From JAJDAN01 sp046583095 (lineage in GTDB: Bacteria; Myxococcota_A; UBA9160; UBA4427), in NCBI GenBank assembly GCA_046583095.1, contig JAYGDB010000196.1, positions 1-28,001 on the forward strand: a stretch of DNA of 28,001 nucleotides. Direction: 5' to 3'. The translations under genes and the position numbers were made by a program. Below the pieces are notes generated by a model. That model was not told the origin of the DNA. It saw only the letters and a list, made by a program, of their open reading frames with translations, and searched no databases. The first letter of the stretch is position 1, and each line of letters starts with the position of its first letter. Shown piece after piece: positions 1-8,214 of this stretch.

Positions 1-789
1 CACGGATCGTCACCCAGACATGATCCAGATCGAACAGGAACTCGGCGAGGTGCGCCTCCAGCTGGAGTCCCGCGAAGACGCCGATCCCGACAACACCCAG
101 GCCCCCACTCTCGCCCAGCAGAATGCCGAGTCCCAGCGGGAGCGGGCTGCTCTCGAAGTCGAGATGGCTGTCAAGGAGGTCGAGCGTCTGCGCGTGTCCG
201 TCGCTGATGTCGAGGAGCGGCTTGCGCTGACGCCGGAGGTTGCGGAGGCCCTGAGTCAGCTCGAGAATCGGCTGTCTATGTTGGCTGGAAACGTGGAACT
301 CTTCTCCCGGCGCCAGCTCCAGGCGAAGGTGCAGGTGGATATGGAGCGGCGTCAGCTCGGCGAGCAGTTCAATATCCTGGAATCCGCCTTCCCAGCACCT
401 GACCCGACCTCGCCCAACCGGCTGTTGATCGTCGTGATGGGTCTGATCGTCGGGCTGGCGATCGGCGTGGGCGAGCTGTCGTCTCCGAAGCGACCGACAG
501 CTCCTTCTGGCTGGTGCGGGACGTACAGAGCGCGTTTTCGATCCCGGTGCTCGCGTCCATCCCAGAAATCGTACTCGAGTCAGATCGTGCCGCGATGCGC
601 CGCAAGCTCGTCCGCAACACGCTTGCCGCCACCGGTATCGTGCTGTTCTGTCTCGTTGGGGGAGCGGTGACCTATGTGTACGTGAACGGTGCTCCCGGCT
701 GGCTGTCCTCGCTGATTGAGGGCGAGGCGCCGAGCGACGAAGCCCCGGCCACGGAGGCCGCGATCCGGCCTTCCGTGAAGCTGGGCTGA
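1..789 (+). pseudogene. XrtA-type polysaccharide chain-length determinant (Wzz/GumC family), 3' part, frameshifted
   Basis: This is the C-terminal part of an inner-membrane polysaccharide co-polymerase that sets exopolysaccharide chain length. The reading frame is open from base 2, so the gene begins left of the window. What is visible is a long charged coiled-coil periplasmic region, the conserved Pro-rich stretch before the membrane (FPAPDPTSPNR), and a transmembrane helix (LLIVVMGLIVGLAIGVG). The frame then changes near 469-471. From there a different frame continues the family pattern (ATDSSFW, then IPVLASIPEI) and a further membrane helix (about 622-690), ending at 789. The C-terminal extra helix and the ATPase gene just downstream fit the XrtA/PEP-CTERM chain-length family. 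A single missing G in a GGG run restores one frame, so it is either a recent mutation or an assembly error. Without repair the first frame reads nonsense to a stop at 670. Confidence 0.75.
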
Positions 790-806
790 GAGAGAGTCAA
801 GACCCG

Positions 807-1706
807 ATGTATTGTGAGTACTTTGGATTCGCGAAGCGACCGTTCGAGCTGACGCCCGATCCGGCTTTCCTCTACCTCGGGGAGGCGCATCGGGAGGGGC
901 TGGCCACGCTGGTCTACGGTGTGCAGTCGCGTAAGGGCTTCGTGCTGATCACCGGCGAGGTCGGGACCGGAAAGACGACGCTCATCCACGCGCTTCTCGG
1001 CCAGCTGGATTCGACGGCGGCCTGCGCGTTCATCTTCAACCCGCGCCTCGAGCCCCTCGAGTTCTTCCACGTTCTCTTCAACGATCTGGGCATCGAGACG
1101 CCGTGTCGAACCAAGTCCGAGTATCTCCTGGAACTCAACAGCTTCCTGATCACGCGGCTCGAGAAGAACGAGCCCACCTTGCTGATCATCGACGAGGCTC
1201 AAAACCTGTCGGTGGAGATGCTCGAGGAGATCCGCTTGCTCTCGAACCTGGAGACGCCTACCTCGAAGCTGATCCAGATCATGTTGGTGGGCCAGCCCGA
1301 GCTGAGGGATCTCCTGGCCCGCCCGGAGCTGCGCCAGCTGCGCCAGCGCATCGCCCTTCGCCATCAGCTACGGCCCTTCGACGAGAGGGAGATTTGCGAC
1401 TACGTCGGGGAGCGGCTGGCGCGGGCAGGCTATTCGGGTAGGGACCTCTTCAAGCCTGCGGCACTCAAGGACCTCTATAACGTCACCGGGGGCATCCCGC
1501 GGTTGGTGAACAGCGTGTGTGATTTGGCGCTGCTGCTCGCCTATTCACGGCAGAAGACCGTGCTGGATGCGGCCCTGATTCGGGAGGCGGCCGCTGACCT
1601 CGAGCTGGACATGGATGAGAACGGGCCGGAGGGCGAAGCGGAAGTGGCCACCGCTGGAGACGGGAAGGTCAAGGGGCGACGGAACTGGTGGGGTTTCTTC
1701 CGCTAG
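807..1706 (+). CDS. XrtA/PEP-CTERM system-associated AAA ATPase (ExeA/GspA-like)
   Basis: A 299-residue AAA-type ATPase of the family found in XrtA exopolysaccharide loci and related to ExeA/GspA of type II secretion. The N-terminus has the family signature (MYCEYFGFAKRPFELTPDP). Walker A is GEVGTGKT at residues 50-57 and Walker B is LLIIDEAQ with D129-E130. Arg-rich sensor regions (RQLRQRIALRHQL, GGIPRLVN) follow. It starts 17 bases after the chain-length gene and is followed 34 bases later by the tyrosine kinase, so the three are probably co-transcribed. The role in polysaccharide export is known only by association. The last 40 residues are charged, lack a domain I recognise and end in WWGFFR. 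An ExeA-like peptidoglycan-linked role is the alternative. Confidence 0.88.
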   Translation: MYCEYFGFAKRPFELTPDPAFLYLGEAHREGLATLVYGVQSRKGFVLITGEVGTGKTTLIHALLGQLDSTAACAFIFNPRLEPLEFFHVLFNDLGIETPCRTKSEYLLELNSFLITRLEKNEPTLLIIDEAQNLSVEMLEEIRLLSNLETPTSKLIQIMLVGQPELRDLLARPELRQLRQRIALRHQLRPFDEREICDYVGERLARAGYSGRDLFKPAALKDLYNVTGGIPRLVNSVCDLALLLAYSRQKTVLDAALIREAAADLELDMDENGPEGEAEVATAGDGKVKGRRNWWGFFR

Positions 1707-1740
1707 CGCGGAACGGGCGGAAGAGATCCCGGGAGTAGTC

Positions 1741-2589
1741 GTGGCGAAGATATACGAAGCACTGAGACGCGCGGAGGAGGAGCGGAAGCGCAAGACCGCT
1801 GGTAGCGGTGCGTCCGCTCCGGCGATGGAGTGGGATCCGCCCCCGGACTCTGCCGCCAAGCGGAAGAAGAGCGGCCGCTTCTTCTGGCGCAAGAAGTCTG
1901 CGGAGCGGCACCCGTCGGCAGGGGGAAGCGGCGTGGACACCCGGAAGCAGCGCATCGCGTTGCTCCAGCCCGAGTCGTTCGTCGCTGAGCAGTTCCGCAT
2001 GCTGCGCTCGCGCATCGATTCTCTCGCTGCCGAGAGCCAGCTCAAGACCATCGCCGTCACGAGCGCGAGGGCCGGTGACGGCAAGAGCAACATTTCGATC
2101 AACTTGGCGGCAGTTACCTCCATGAGCGTCGGATGCCGCGTTCTGCTGGTCGATTGCGACATGCGCCGTCCGATGATCCACCGCGCTCTAGGTGTCCAGC
2201 CGCAACTCGGTCTGGCCGAGGTACTCAGCGGGCGAGCGACCGCAGATGACGCGATCTTCAGGGTCGAGGGAACCAACCTGGATCTTCTGGGTGTGCGGAA
2301 GCAACCTCAGAATCCGTCGGAGTTGCTCGGCTCCCGAGAGATGCAGGACCTGATCGAGGAGGTCACGGGTCGCTACGACCGGATCATCCTGGACACGCCC
2401 GCAACCCTCGGGCTGCCGGATGCGAAGATCGTGGCGGGGCTCTGCGATGCCTACTTGATGGTGGTGCGAGCCGGCGAGACCGGCCGCGAGGAGGTCGAAG
2501 CTGCCCTTGAGGTTCTCGACCGTCGTCGGGCCATCGGCCTCGTGCTGAACGGCGCTGAGATGGGAAACCAGCGTTACGCCTACTATTGA
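1741..2589 (+). CDS. CpsD/CapB-family tyrosine-protein kinase (BY-kinase) of the exopolysaccharide system
   Basis: A 282-residue bacterial tyrosine kinase lacking the membrane module, which is supplied by the chain-length protein encoded upstream. I chose the GTG at 1741 because it gives the usual family N-terminus (MAKIYEALRRAEEER) and has GGGAG just upstream; the frame is open further left but overlaps the ATPase gene. Residues about 20-75 are charged and probably disordered. Walker A (SARAGDGKSN, about 108-117), Walker A' (VLLVDCDMRRP, about 134-144) and Walker B (IILDTPA, about 214-220) are all visible. Asn follows GKS where Thr is more common. The C-terminus ends RYAYY, a short tyrosine cluster fit for autophosphorylation. 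By family knowledge, phosphorylation cycles of this protein control polymer assembly with the chain-length protein. Confidence 0.9.
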   Translation: MAKIYEALRRAEEERKRKTAGSGASAPAMEWDPPPDSAAKRKKSGRFFWRKKSAERHPSAGGSGVDTRKQRIALLQPESFVAEQFRMLRSRIDSLAAESQLKTIAVTSARAGDGKSNISINLAAVTSMSVGCRVLLVDCDMRRPMIHRALGVQPQLGLAEVLSGRATADDAIFRVEGTNLDLLGVRKQPQNPSELLGSREMQDLIEEVTGRYDRIILDTPATLGLPDAKIVAGLCDAYLMVVRAGETGREEVEAALEVLDRRRAIGLVLNGAEMGNQRYAYY

Positions 2590-2614
2590 TGGAATCTGCA
2601 GCCACGGGGCGGGC

Positions 2615-2647
2615 CGCGGGCCCGTCTCAGCCCGCGCGCTTCGCGCG
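2615..2647 (+). promoter_or_regulatory. Two overlapping, mutually exclusive GC-rich hairpins before the glycosyl-1-phosphate transferase gene
   Basis: The 84-base gap after the tyrosine kinase gene holds two perfect inverted repeats that share bases. Stem A pairs CGCGGGC (2615-2621) with GCCCGCG (2630-2636) around an 8-base loop. Stem B pairs CGCGCG (2633-2638) with CGCGCG (2642-2647) around CTT. Only one can form at a time. There is no T-tract, so this is not a textbook terminator. The GAGGAA ribosome site of the next gene lies about 18 bases downstream. It could act as an attenuator, mRNA-stability element or pausing site, or be a chance product of high GC. Confidence 0.3.
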
Positions 2648-2673
2648 CCGGACAAGCTAACGGTGAGGAAGTC

Positions 2674-3774
2674 GTGGACGCATCTCAGATCGTGATTCCG
2701 CTGGTCGTTGCGGCGGGGGCAGCCGCCCTGGCGACGCCGCTCGTTCACCGACTCGCGATCGTTCTACGGGTGGTGGATGTTCCGAGCCCTCGCAAGGTCA
2801 ACACGCGTCCGGACATCCCGCTGCTGGGGGGCGTCGCGATCGCGATCGGATGCGCGGCGGGCCTCGCTGCCGCATGGGGGATGGGGTTGACTACCGCCGA
2901 GGACAACCGCCGGCTCGGCGGCTTCTGTCTGGGCGGTACGCTGATGCTCGCCGTGGGCGCTTGGGACGATCGCTTTGGGCTCGACGCGAAGGTCAAGCTC
3001 GGCTTCCAGATCGTCGCTGCGAGTATTGGCTTTGCCTACGGGTTTCGCTTCGACTTTCTGACCGAGCCCTTCTCCCGCACCACCTACGAGCTACCGATCA
3101 TGTTTGCCTTCGCGGCGACGATCTTGTGGATCGTCGCGGTGACGAACGCCATGAACCTGATGGACGGCTTGGACGGACTGGCCACCGGGCTCGGCGCCAT
3201 CATCGCAATCACGTTGAGCATCATCTGCTGGGACTCCGGTCAGTATGTGGGCGTTCTTCTGGGCGTCACGCTGGTGGGTGCTCAACTGGGATTCCTGCCG
3301 TTCAACTTTCCTCCCGGGCGGATCTTTCTTGGCGACAGCGGTGCGTACTTCATCGGCTATGCGATCGCTGTCGTCGCACTCTCGGGTTATCGCAAGACCG
3401 CGTTGCTCACCTTCGTGGTGCCCCTGATGGCGCTGGCGGTGCCCTTTCTCGACACGTTGCTCTCGGTGGTTCGCCGGTTCCGCGGTCGCCGGCGGATCAT
3501 GGGCGCCGACTCCATGCACATGCACCACCGCATTCTCCAGAAGGCGGGAGGGAGCCAGCGCGATGCGGTGTTGTCTCTCTACTTCGTTACTGCGTGCTTT
3601 TGCATCATCGCCGTCGCGTTTCGCTCCGTCTCCGGATACTGGGCGATAGCGCTTCTTCTGGCAGTGATATTCCTGACGATCCGGCTGCTGTGGAATATGG
3701 GCCTACTCGAGGAGCAGACCAGCGCGGAGGCTTCCCCTCCGCACTCGAAGCCCGCCCAGCGAGAGGGCCCGTGA
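2674..3774 (+). CDS. WecA/TagO/MraY-family undecaprenyl-phosphate sugar-1-phosphate transferase
   Basis: A 366-residue polytopic membrane enzyme that moves a sugar-1-phosphate (commonly GlcNAc-1-P) from a UDP-sugar to undecaprenyl phosphate, starting the lipid-linked repeat unit. Family motifs appear in order: DVPSPRKVNTRPDIPLLGG near the N-terminus, the Mg-binding DD (D98-D99, in WDDRFGLD), NAMNLMDGLDGLATG (N161, D164, D167), the loop FLGDSGAY (D221) and the basic C-terminal loop HMHH (H282-H285), which separates WecA-like enzymes from true MraY. About ten hydrophobic helices are evident. The GTG start at 2674 has GAGGAA only 3 bases before it, a short spacing. The stop overlaps the next start by 4 bases. 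It lies in the exopolysaccharide operon, so polymer initiation is the likely job; the exact sugar is unproven. Confidence 0.88.
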   Translation: MDASQIVIPLVVAAGAAALATPLVHRLAIVLRVVDVPSPRKVNTRPDIPLLGGVAIAIGCAAGLAAAWGMGLTTAEDNRRLGGFCLGGTLMLAVGAWDDRFGLDAKVKLGFQIVAASIGFAYGFRFDFLTEPFSRTTYELPIMFAFAATILWIVAVTNAMNLMDGLDGLATGLGAIIAITLSIICWDSGQYVGVLLGVTLVGAQLGFLPFNFPPGRIFLGDSGAYFIGYAIAVVALSGYRKTALLTFVVPLMALAVPFLDTLLSVVRRFRGRRRIMGADSMHMHHRILQKAGGSQRDAVLSLYFVTACFCIIAVAFRSVSGYWAIALLLAVIFLTIRLLWNMGLLEEQTSAEASPPHSKPAQREGP

Positions 3775-4730
3775 GCCGCGCCGAAACCGTTCTGGTGACC
3801 GGCGCCGCGGGCTTCATCGGATCGACGCTCGTTGACGCCCTCGTCGCGGAGGGCCGAGAGGTGGTTGGGCTCGACTCCTTCCACTCCTTCTACGCCGAGT
3901 CCGAGAAGCTTCGAAACCTGGAGGAGGCTTCGAAGTCGCCCTGCTTCCGCTTGGTGCGAGGCGATATCCGCAGCGCGGACCTCATCCGAGATCTCCTGAT
4001 GGAGACCCGCTTCGATTGCATCGTACACCTGGCGGCCCTGGCCGGGGTGCGGCCCAGCCTCGAGCGTCCCAGTGCCTACGCGGACGTGAACGTGAACGGG
4101 ACGAGTACTCTGCTCGAGGCGGCCGTTCGAATCGGCGGCCCGCGCTTCGTCTTTGCGTCGTCTTCTTCCGTCTATGGAGAGCGCCAGAGCGGACCCTTCC
4201 TCGAAACGGACCGGGTCGATCACCCGATCTCGCCCTACGCGGCGACGAAGAAGTCCGCCGAGTTGATCTGCCACTCCTTTCACAGCGCCCATGGTCTCGA
4301 CGTCACCTGCATTCGCTTCTTCACGGCCTACGGGCCGCGGCAGCGGCCGGATCTCGCGATCCGGCGCTTCGCCGAGCGGATGCTGCGTGGAGACTCGATT
4401 CCGATCTACGGCGACGGCTCTGCGGTGCGGGATCTCACTTACGTGGCCGACATCGTCGAGGGCCTGGTGCGCGCAGTGGACACGAGCCTCGGTTACGCGG
4501 TCCTCAACTTCGGCGCCGGGCGCGCGATCTCCGTCCTCGAGATGGTCGGGCAGCTCGAGCACGCTCTCGGAGTGAAGGCAGAGAAGGACTTTCAGGCTCC
4601 TCAGGTGGGTGACGTGTCGCGGACACTCGCCGACATCACCGCTGCCCAGAATGCGCTCGGCTATCAACCCCACGTGAGCTTCGAGCAGGGGATCGAGTCG
4701 TTTGTCGCCTGGCTCGGGGAGCGTCGCTGA
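3771..4730 (+). CDS. NAD-dependent epimerase, UDP-glucuronate 4-epimerase-like
   Basis: A 319-residue extended short-chain dehydrogenase/reductase. It begins at the GTG of a GTGA overlap with the preceding stop; the frame is open far upstream, but that part only shadows the previous gene. The NAD-binding GAAGFIG lies at about residues 11-17, the Ser region is ASSSSVYG (129-136) and the catalytic pair is Y156/K160 in YAATKK. Wording such as AGVRPSLERP, IRFFTAYGPRQRPD and YGDGSAVRDLTYV resembles UDP-glucuronate 4-epimerases, which convert UDP-GlcA to UDP-GalA. The UDP-glucose dehydrogenase gene two positions downstream would make the substrate. A 4-epimerase for another UDP-sugar cannot be excluded. 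Confidence 0.82.
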   Translation: MSRAETVLVTGAAGFIGSTLVDALVAEGREVVGLDSFHSFYAESEKLRNLEEASKSPCFRLVRGDIRSADLIRDLLMETRFDCIVHLAALAGVRPSLERPSAYADVNVNGTSTLLEAAVRIGGPRFVFASSSSVYGERQSGPFLETDRVDHPISPYAATKKSAELICHSFHSAHGLDVTCIRFFTAYGPRQRPDLAIRRFAERMLRGDSIPIYGDGSAVRDLTYVADIVEGLVRAVDTSLGYAVLNFGAGRAISVLEMVGQLEHALGVKAEKDFQAPQVGDVSRTLADITAAQNALGYQPHVSFEQGIESFVAWLGERR

Positions 4731-4731
4731 G

Positions 4732-5697
4732 ATGGCAGCCGCCGAGCGCGCACGCCTCGCCCTGGTAACCGGAGGCGCGGGTTTCATCGGGAGCCACTTG
4801 GTTTCGGAACTTCTCGACCACGGCTGGGGCGTCCGGGTGCTCGACGACTTTTCGAGCGGAAGCCAGTCGAACTTGTCTGCCGTGGCGGATCAGATCGAGG
4901 TGGTGCGTGGCGATGTGCGGGACGAGAAGATGGTGGTTGCCACCGCGACGGGCGCCGACGTGATCTTTCATCAAGCCGCCATCGTCTCGGTACCGCGCAG
5001 CATCGAGGCGCCCCTGCACACGAACGACGTGAACCTGGGCGGGACTCTGCGGGTGCTCGAAGCGGCTCGGATTCGACGAGTGCGGCGAGTGGTCTTCGCG
5101 AGCTCCTCGGCGGTCTACGGCAATACCGGGGCGCCTCCCCTGCGAGAGAGCGACGCCGCGGAGCCGATCTCGCCCTACGGGATCCAGAAGTTGGCCGCGG
5201 AGTACTACCTCCGCGTCTATGCGGAGTGCCACGGGGTAGAAACCGTGGCGCTTCGCTACTTCAACGTCTACGGCGAGCGTCAGGACCCTCGAAGCGACTA
5301 CGCTGCCGTCATCCCGCTCTTCCTGTCCGCCGCCCAGGCCGGAGAGTCGCTGCGTGTCCACGGAGACGGAGAGCAGACTCGTGATTTCATCCATGTGAAG
5401 GACATCGCTGGTGCAAACCGCCTGGCGGCAGACGCGCCGGGCGTCTCGGGAGGTCGCTTCAACGTGGCGAGCGGGCGCGGAACACGAGTGAACGAACTGG
5501 TGTCCCTCGTCTCTGAGGCAATCGGAAGAGAGCTGTCGGTGGTGAGCGAAACGGAACGGCCCGGGGATGTCCGACACAGCCATGCCGACATCGAGGCGGC
5601 CCGCAAGGCTCTCGATTTCGAGCTCGAGATCGATCTCGAAATCGGAATTCGCCGAATGCTCGAGCAACTGGCGATGATCGAGGAGGTTCCGCAGTGA
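4732..5697 (+). CDS. NAD-dependent UDP-sugar 4-epimerase, WbpP/GalE-like
   Basis: A 321-residue extended SDR enzyme paralogous to the preceding one. The ATG at 4732 is chosen over an in-frame GTG at 4702 because GGGGAG (4716-4721) sits 10 bases before it and it follows the previous stop by one base. GGAGFIG (14-20) binds NAD; ASSSAVYG and Y149/K153 in YGIQK form the catalytic triad. The stretch YFNVYGERQDPRSDYAAVIP resembles WbpP-type UDP-N-acetylglucosamine 4-epimerases, so the product may be UDP-GalNAc or UDP-galactose. The C-terminal end repeats acidic ELEIDLEI, encoded by a 16-base palindrome. It overlaps the next gene by 4 bases. Substrate is inferred, not seen. Confidence 0.82.
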   Translation: MAAAERARLALVTGGAGFIGSHLVSELLDHGWGVRVLDDFSSGSQSNLSAVADQIEVVRGDVRDEKMVVATATGADVIFHQAAIVSVPRSIEAPLHTNDVNLGGTLRVLEAARIRRVRRVVFASSSAVYGNTGAPPLRESDAAEPISPYGIQKLAAEYYLRVYAECHGVETVALRYFNVYGERQDPRSDYAAVIPLFLSAAQAGESLRVHGDGEQTRDFIHVKDIAGANRLAADAPGVSGGRFNVASGRGTRVNELVSLVSEAIGRELSVVSETERPGDVRHSHADIEAARKALDFELEIDLEIGIRRMLEQLAMIEEVPQ

Positions 5698-7010
5698 ACG
5701 GCACAGTGATCGGAACGGGCTACGTCGGACTCGTGACGGGTGCTTGTTTCTCGGAATTCGGCGTGAACATCGTGTGTCTGGACAACGACGAGGAGAAGGT
5801 CGCCGCGCTTCGGCGCGGCGAGATCCCGATCTACGAGCCCGGTCTCGAGGACCTGGTCTCGCGCAATGTAAAGGCCGGTCGCCTTTCCTTTACGTCAGAC
5901 GCTGCGGAGGCGATCCACAGCGCGTTGGTGATCTTCATCGCCGTGGGCACACCCGCAGCGGACGATGGGAGCACCGACCTGCGCTTCATCGAAAAGGTGG
6001 CTCGCGAGATCGGCCGCACCCTCGACGGTTACAAGGTAATCGTGACCAAGAGCACCGTGCCCGTCGGAACCGGCGACAAAGTGCGCGGCTGGATCCAGGA
6101 AGAGCTCGATGCCCAGGGGAAAGACGTCCACTTCAGCATTGCGTCGAACCCGGAGTTCCTGCGAGAAGGCGCCGCCATCAGTGACTTCCTGCGGCCCGAC
6201 CGCGTGGTGATCGGCACCGAGGCCGGCGACGACCAGGCCCTCGCCATCGTCAAGGATCTCTTCCGCCCGCTGTTCCTGAACGAGACTCCCTTCGTGTTGA
6301 CGAATGTCCCCACCGCGGAACTCTCGAAGTACGCCGCGAATGCCTTCCTGGCTACGAAGATCTCGTTCATCAACGAGATCTCGAATGTCTGTGAACAGGT
6401 CGGTGGCAACGTGCAGCACGTGGCCAGGGCGATGGGCCTGGACCGCCGGATTGGTCCGAAGTTCCTGCACGCCGGGCCGGGCTACGGCGGTTCGTGCTTC
6501 CCGAAGGACACCCGCTCGGCAGCCTTCTTCGCCCGGGAGTTGGGCCTGGACTTCAGGATCGTCGAGGCCACGATCGAGGTGAACGCAGCACAGCGCGAGC
6601 GCATGGTCGGCAAGATCGTTGCCGCTCTCTCCGGAGACGTGTCGGGCAAGAAGATCGGCGTGTTGGGGCTCTCCTTCAAGCCGGAGACGGACGACATCCG
6701 GGAGGCGCCGGCCACCGATATCGTCTCGGCGCTGCTCGAACGCGGCGCCGAGGTTCGCGCCTACGATCCCGCCGCCATGAAAGAGATGGGTGAGCAGATT
6801 CCGTCGATGACCCTCTGCAAGGATGCCTATGAGGTGTGCGCCGGTGCAGACGCCCTCGTGATCGTGACCGAGTGGAACGAGTTCCGGATGCTCGACTTCG
6901 AGCGCATTCGGAACCTGCTCTCCGAGCCGATCCTGGTAGACCTGCGAAACATCTACGACCCGGCGAGCATGACGGCAGCCGGGTTCCATTACACCAGCGT
7001 CGGTCGGTGA
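5694..7010 (+). CDS. ugd: UDP-glucose 6-dehydrogenase
   Basis: A 438-residue cytoplasmic enzyme that oxidises UDP-glucose to UDP-glucuronate with two NAD+. The GTG start lies in a GTGA overlap with the preceding gene. The N-terminus shows the Rossmann motif GTGYVG (residues 7-12), then EIPIYEPGLEDLV typical of the family, KSTVPVGTGD, NPEFLREG, and the catalytic cysteine C268 in GPGYGGSCFPKD. The C-terminal UDP-binding part includes GVLGLSFKPETDDIREAPA. Length is normal. UDP-glucuronate would feed the upstream 4-epimerase-like enzyme or the polymer directly. GDP-mannose dehydrogenase is a related alternative, but the motifs fit UDP-glucose better. Confidence 0.93.
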   Translation: MNGTVIGTGYVGLVTGACFSEFGVNIVCLDNDEEKVAALRRGEIPIYEPGLEDLVSRNVKAGRLSFTSDAAEAIHSALVIFIAVGTPAADDGSTDLRFIEKVAREIGRTLDGYKVIVTKSTVPVGTGDKVRGWIQEELDAQGKDVHFSIASNPEFLREGAAISDFLRPDRVVIGTEAGDDQALAIVKDLFRPLFLNETPFVLTNVPTAELSKYAANAFLATKISFINEISNVCEQVGGNVQHVARAMGLDRRIGPKFLHAGPGYGGSCFPKDTRSAAFFARELGLDFRIVEATIEVNAAQRERMVGKIVAALSGDVSGKKIGVLGLSFKPETDDIREAPATDIVSALLERGAEVRAYDPAAMKEMGEQIPSMTLCKDAYEVCAGADALVIVTEWNEFRMLDFERIRNLLSEPILVDLRNIYDPASMTAAGFHYTSVGR

Positions 7011-8176
7011 CAGACGCTCGCCGCAGTCGCAATCGGCCGGGGGGCGCCGCTCGCCGCGGCCGCCATGCTCGCCGGTCGCGGAGCGCTCCGCCCATCCATG
7101 CGGTGATCCTGGCCGGTGGCGCTGGAGAACGCTTCTGGCCAGCCTCGCGTCGGGAGCGGCCGAAGCATTTCCTACGGGTCGTCGGCAAGCGGACGCTCCT
7201 CGAGGCCACGCTCGCCCGGGCGCGCCGCTTCGCGCGTAAGGATCGTATCTGGATCGTGTGCGGCGAAGATCAGGCCAAGGCGACCCGCAAGGAGTCGGGG
7301 CTTCCGGCGTCGCGAGTACTCGTCGAGCCGAGACGTCGCAATACCGCGATGGCCGCCGCATGGGCGGCCCAGCGAGTGAAGGCTGTCGACCCGGACGCGG
7401 TGATGGCGATCCTGTCAGCCGATCACCACATCCCAGACGCCGCTGCTTTCGCCAGCGACATCAAGCTCTCTGCGCGAGCGGCCGCCGAGGCCGACGTGCT
7501 CGTCACCCTCGGCGTGAAGCCCACCCGTCCGGAGACGGGCTATGGCTACATCCAGAGTGGCCCGGCTGCGCCGGGCTTCCGACGGCTCCGCCACGTGAAA
7601 CGCTTCGTCGAGAAGCCGAGTCTGCCGACCGCGCGGCGCTATCTGCGCAGCGGGCAGTATCGCTGGAACGCCGGGATCTTCCTCTTCAAGGCGTCGGTCT
7701 TCCTCGCCGAGGTGGAGCGTCACGCGCCGGACGTGCACCGGGCGCTGGCTCCCCTGCGCGGGCCGAAGGCGAGGACCCGCAAGGCCGTCGAGAGCGCCTA
7801 CCGACGTGCGCCTTCCCTGCCGCTCGACGTCGCCGTAATGGAACGAAGCGACCAGGTCTGGACGTTGCCGGTCGACTTCCAATGGAGTGACGTCGGGACA
7901 TGGGCGTCGCTCGCGGAGGAACTCGGCGTCGGGAAGTCGGGCCCGGGCGCCCGGCGGCTGGCGGGCAACCGCATCCTGGGGGGAGAGGCGCTCCTCGAGG
8001 AAGCCTCGAACAACCTCGTGTGGGCCGGAGACCGCCTCGTGGCCCTCTTGGGTGTAGAAGATCTCGTTGTGGTCGATACGGAGGATGTGACCTTCGTCAC
8101 CAAGCTCGACGGCGTATCGGACGTTCGACGACTAGTCGCGAAGCTGCGTGATACGGGTCGCGACGAACTCACCTGA
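7007..8176 (+). CDS. manC: Mannose-1-phosphate guanylyltransferase
   Basis: A 389-residue nucleotidyltransferase making GDP-mannose from mannose-1-phosphate and GTP. It starts at the GTG of a GTGA overlap with ugd; no other in-frame start lies before the catalytic core, so the protein has an Arg-rich extension of about 29 residues ahead of the usual beginning. The signature GGAGERFWPASRRERPKHF (37 onward) is followed by SADHHI, ETGYGYI, FVEKP, WNAGIFLF, the PLDVAVMER stretch and WSDVGTWASL. It ends without the C-terminal phosphomannose isomerase cupin domain, so it is the short monofunctional form. It closes the sugar-nucleotide part of the operon. The manC symbol is by family similarity. Confidence 0.9.
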   Translation: MTDARRSRNRPGGAARRGRHARRSRSAPPIHAVILAGGAGERFWPASRRERPKHFLRVVGKRTLLEATLARARRFARKDRIWIVCGEDQAKATRKESGLPASRVLVEPRRRNTAMAAAWAAQRVKAVDPDAVMAILSADHHIPDAAAFASDIKLSARAAAEADVLVTLGVKPTRPETGYGYIQSGPAAPGFRRLRHVKRFVEKPSLPTARRYLRSGQYRWNAGIFLFKASVFLAEVERHAPDVHRALAPLRGPKARTRKAVESAYRRAPSLPLDVAVMERSDQVWTLPVDFQWSDVGTWASLAEELGVGKSGPGARRLAGNRILGGEALLEEASNNLVWAGDRLVALLGVEDLVVVDTEDVTFVTKLDGVSDVRRLVAKLRDTGRDELT

Positions 8177-8214
8177 GGGCGACGAGATCCGCCGCCAGCG
8201 AACGGAGGAGCGGG

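Noticed and set aside
2850..3770. Upstream extension of the first epimerase reading frame across the WecA-like gene.
   Set aside because: It is an out-of-frame shadow of the transferase gene; the family N-terminus begins at the GTG at 3771.
5624..5639. Perfect 16-base palindrome TCGAGATCGATCTCGA.
   Set aside because: It lies within coding sequence and is explained by the repeated acidic peptide ELEIDLEI using the common Leu/Glu/Asp/Ile codons.
5895..7361. Long antisense frame (488 codons) opposite ugd and manC, and many like it elsewhere.
   Set aside because: Such frames arise opposite high-GC genes; the composition is Arg/His/Gly-rich with no recognisable motif, while the + strand encodes clear enzymes.
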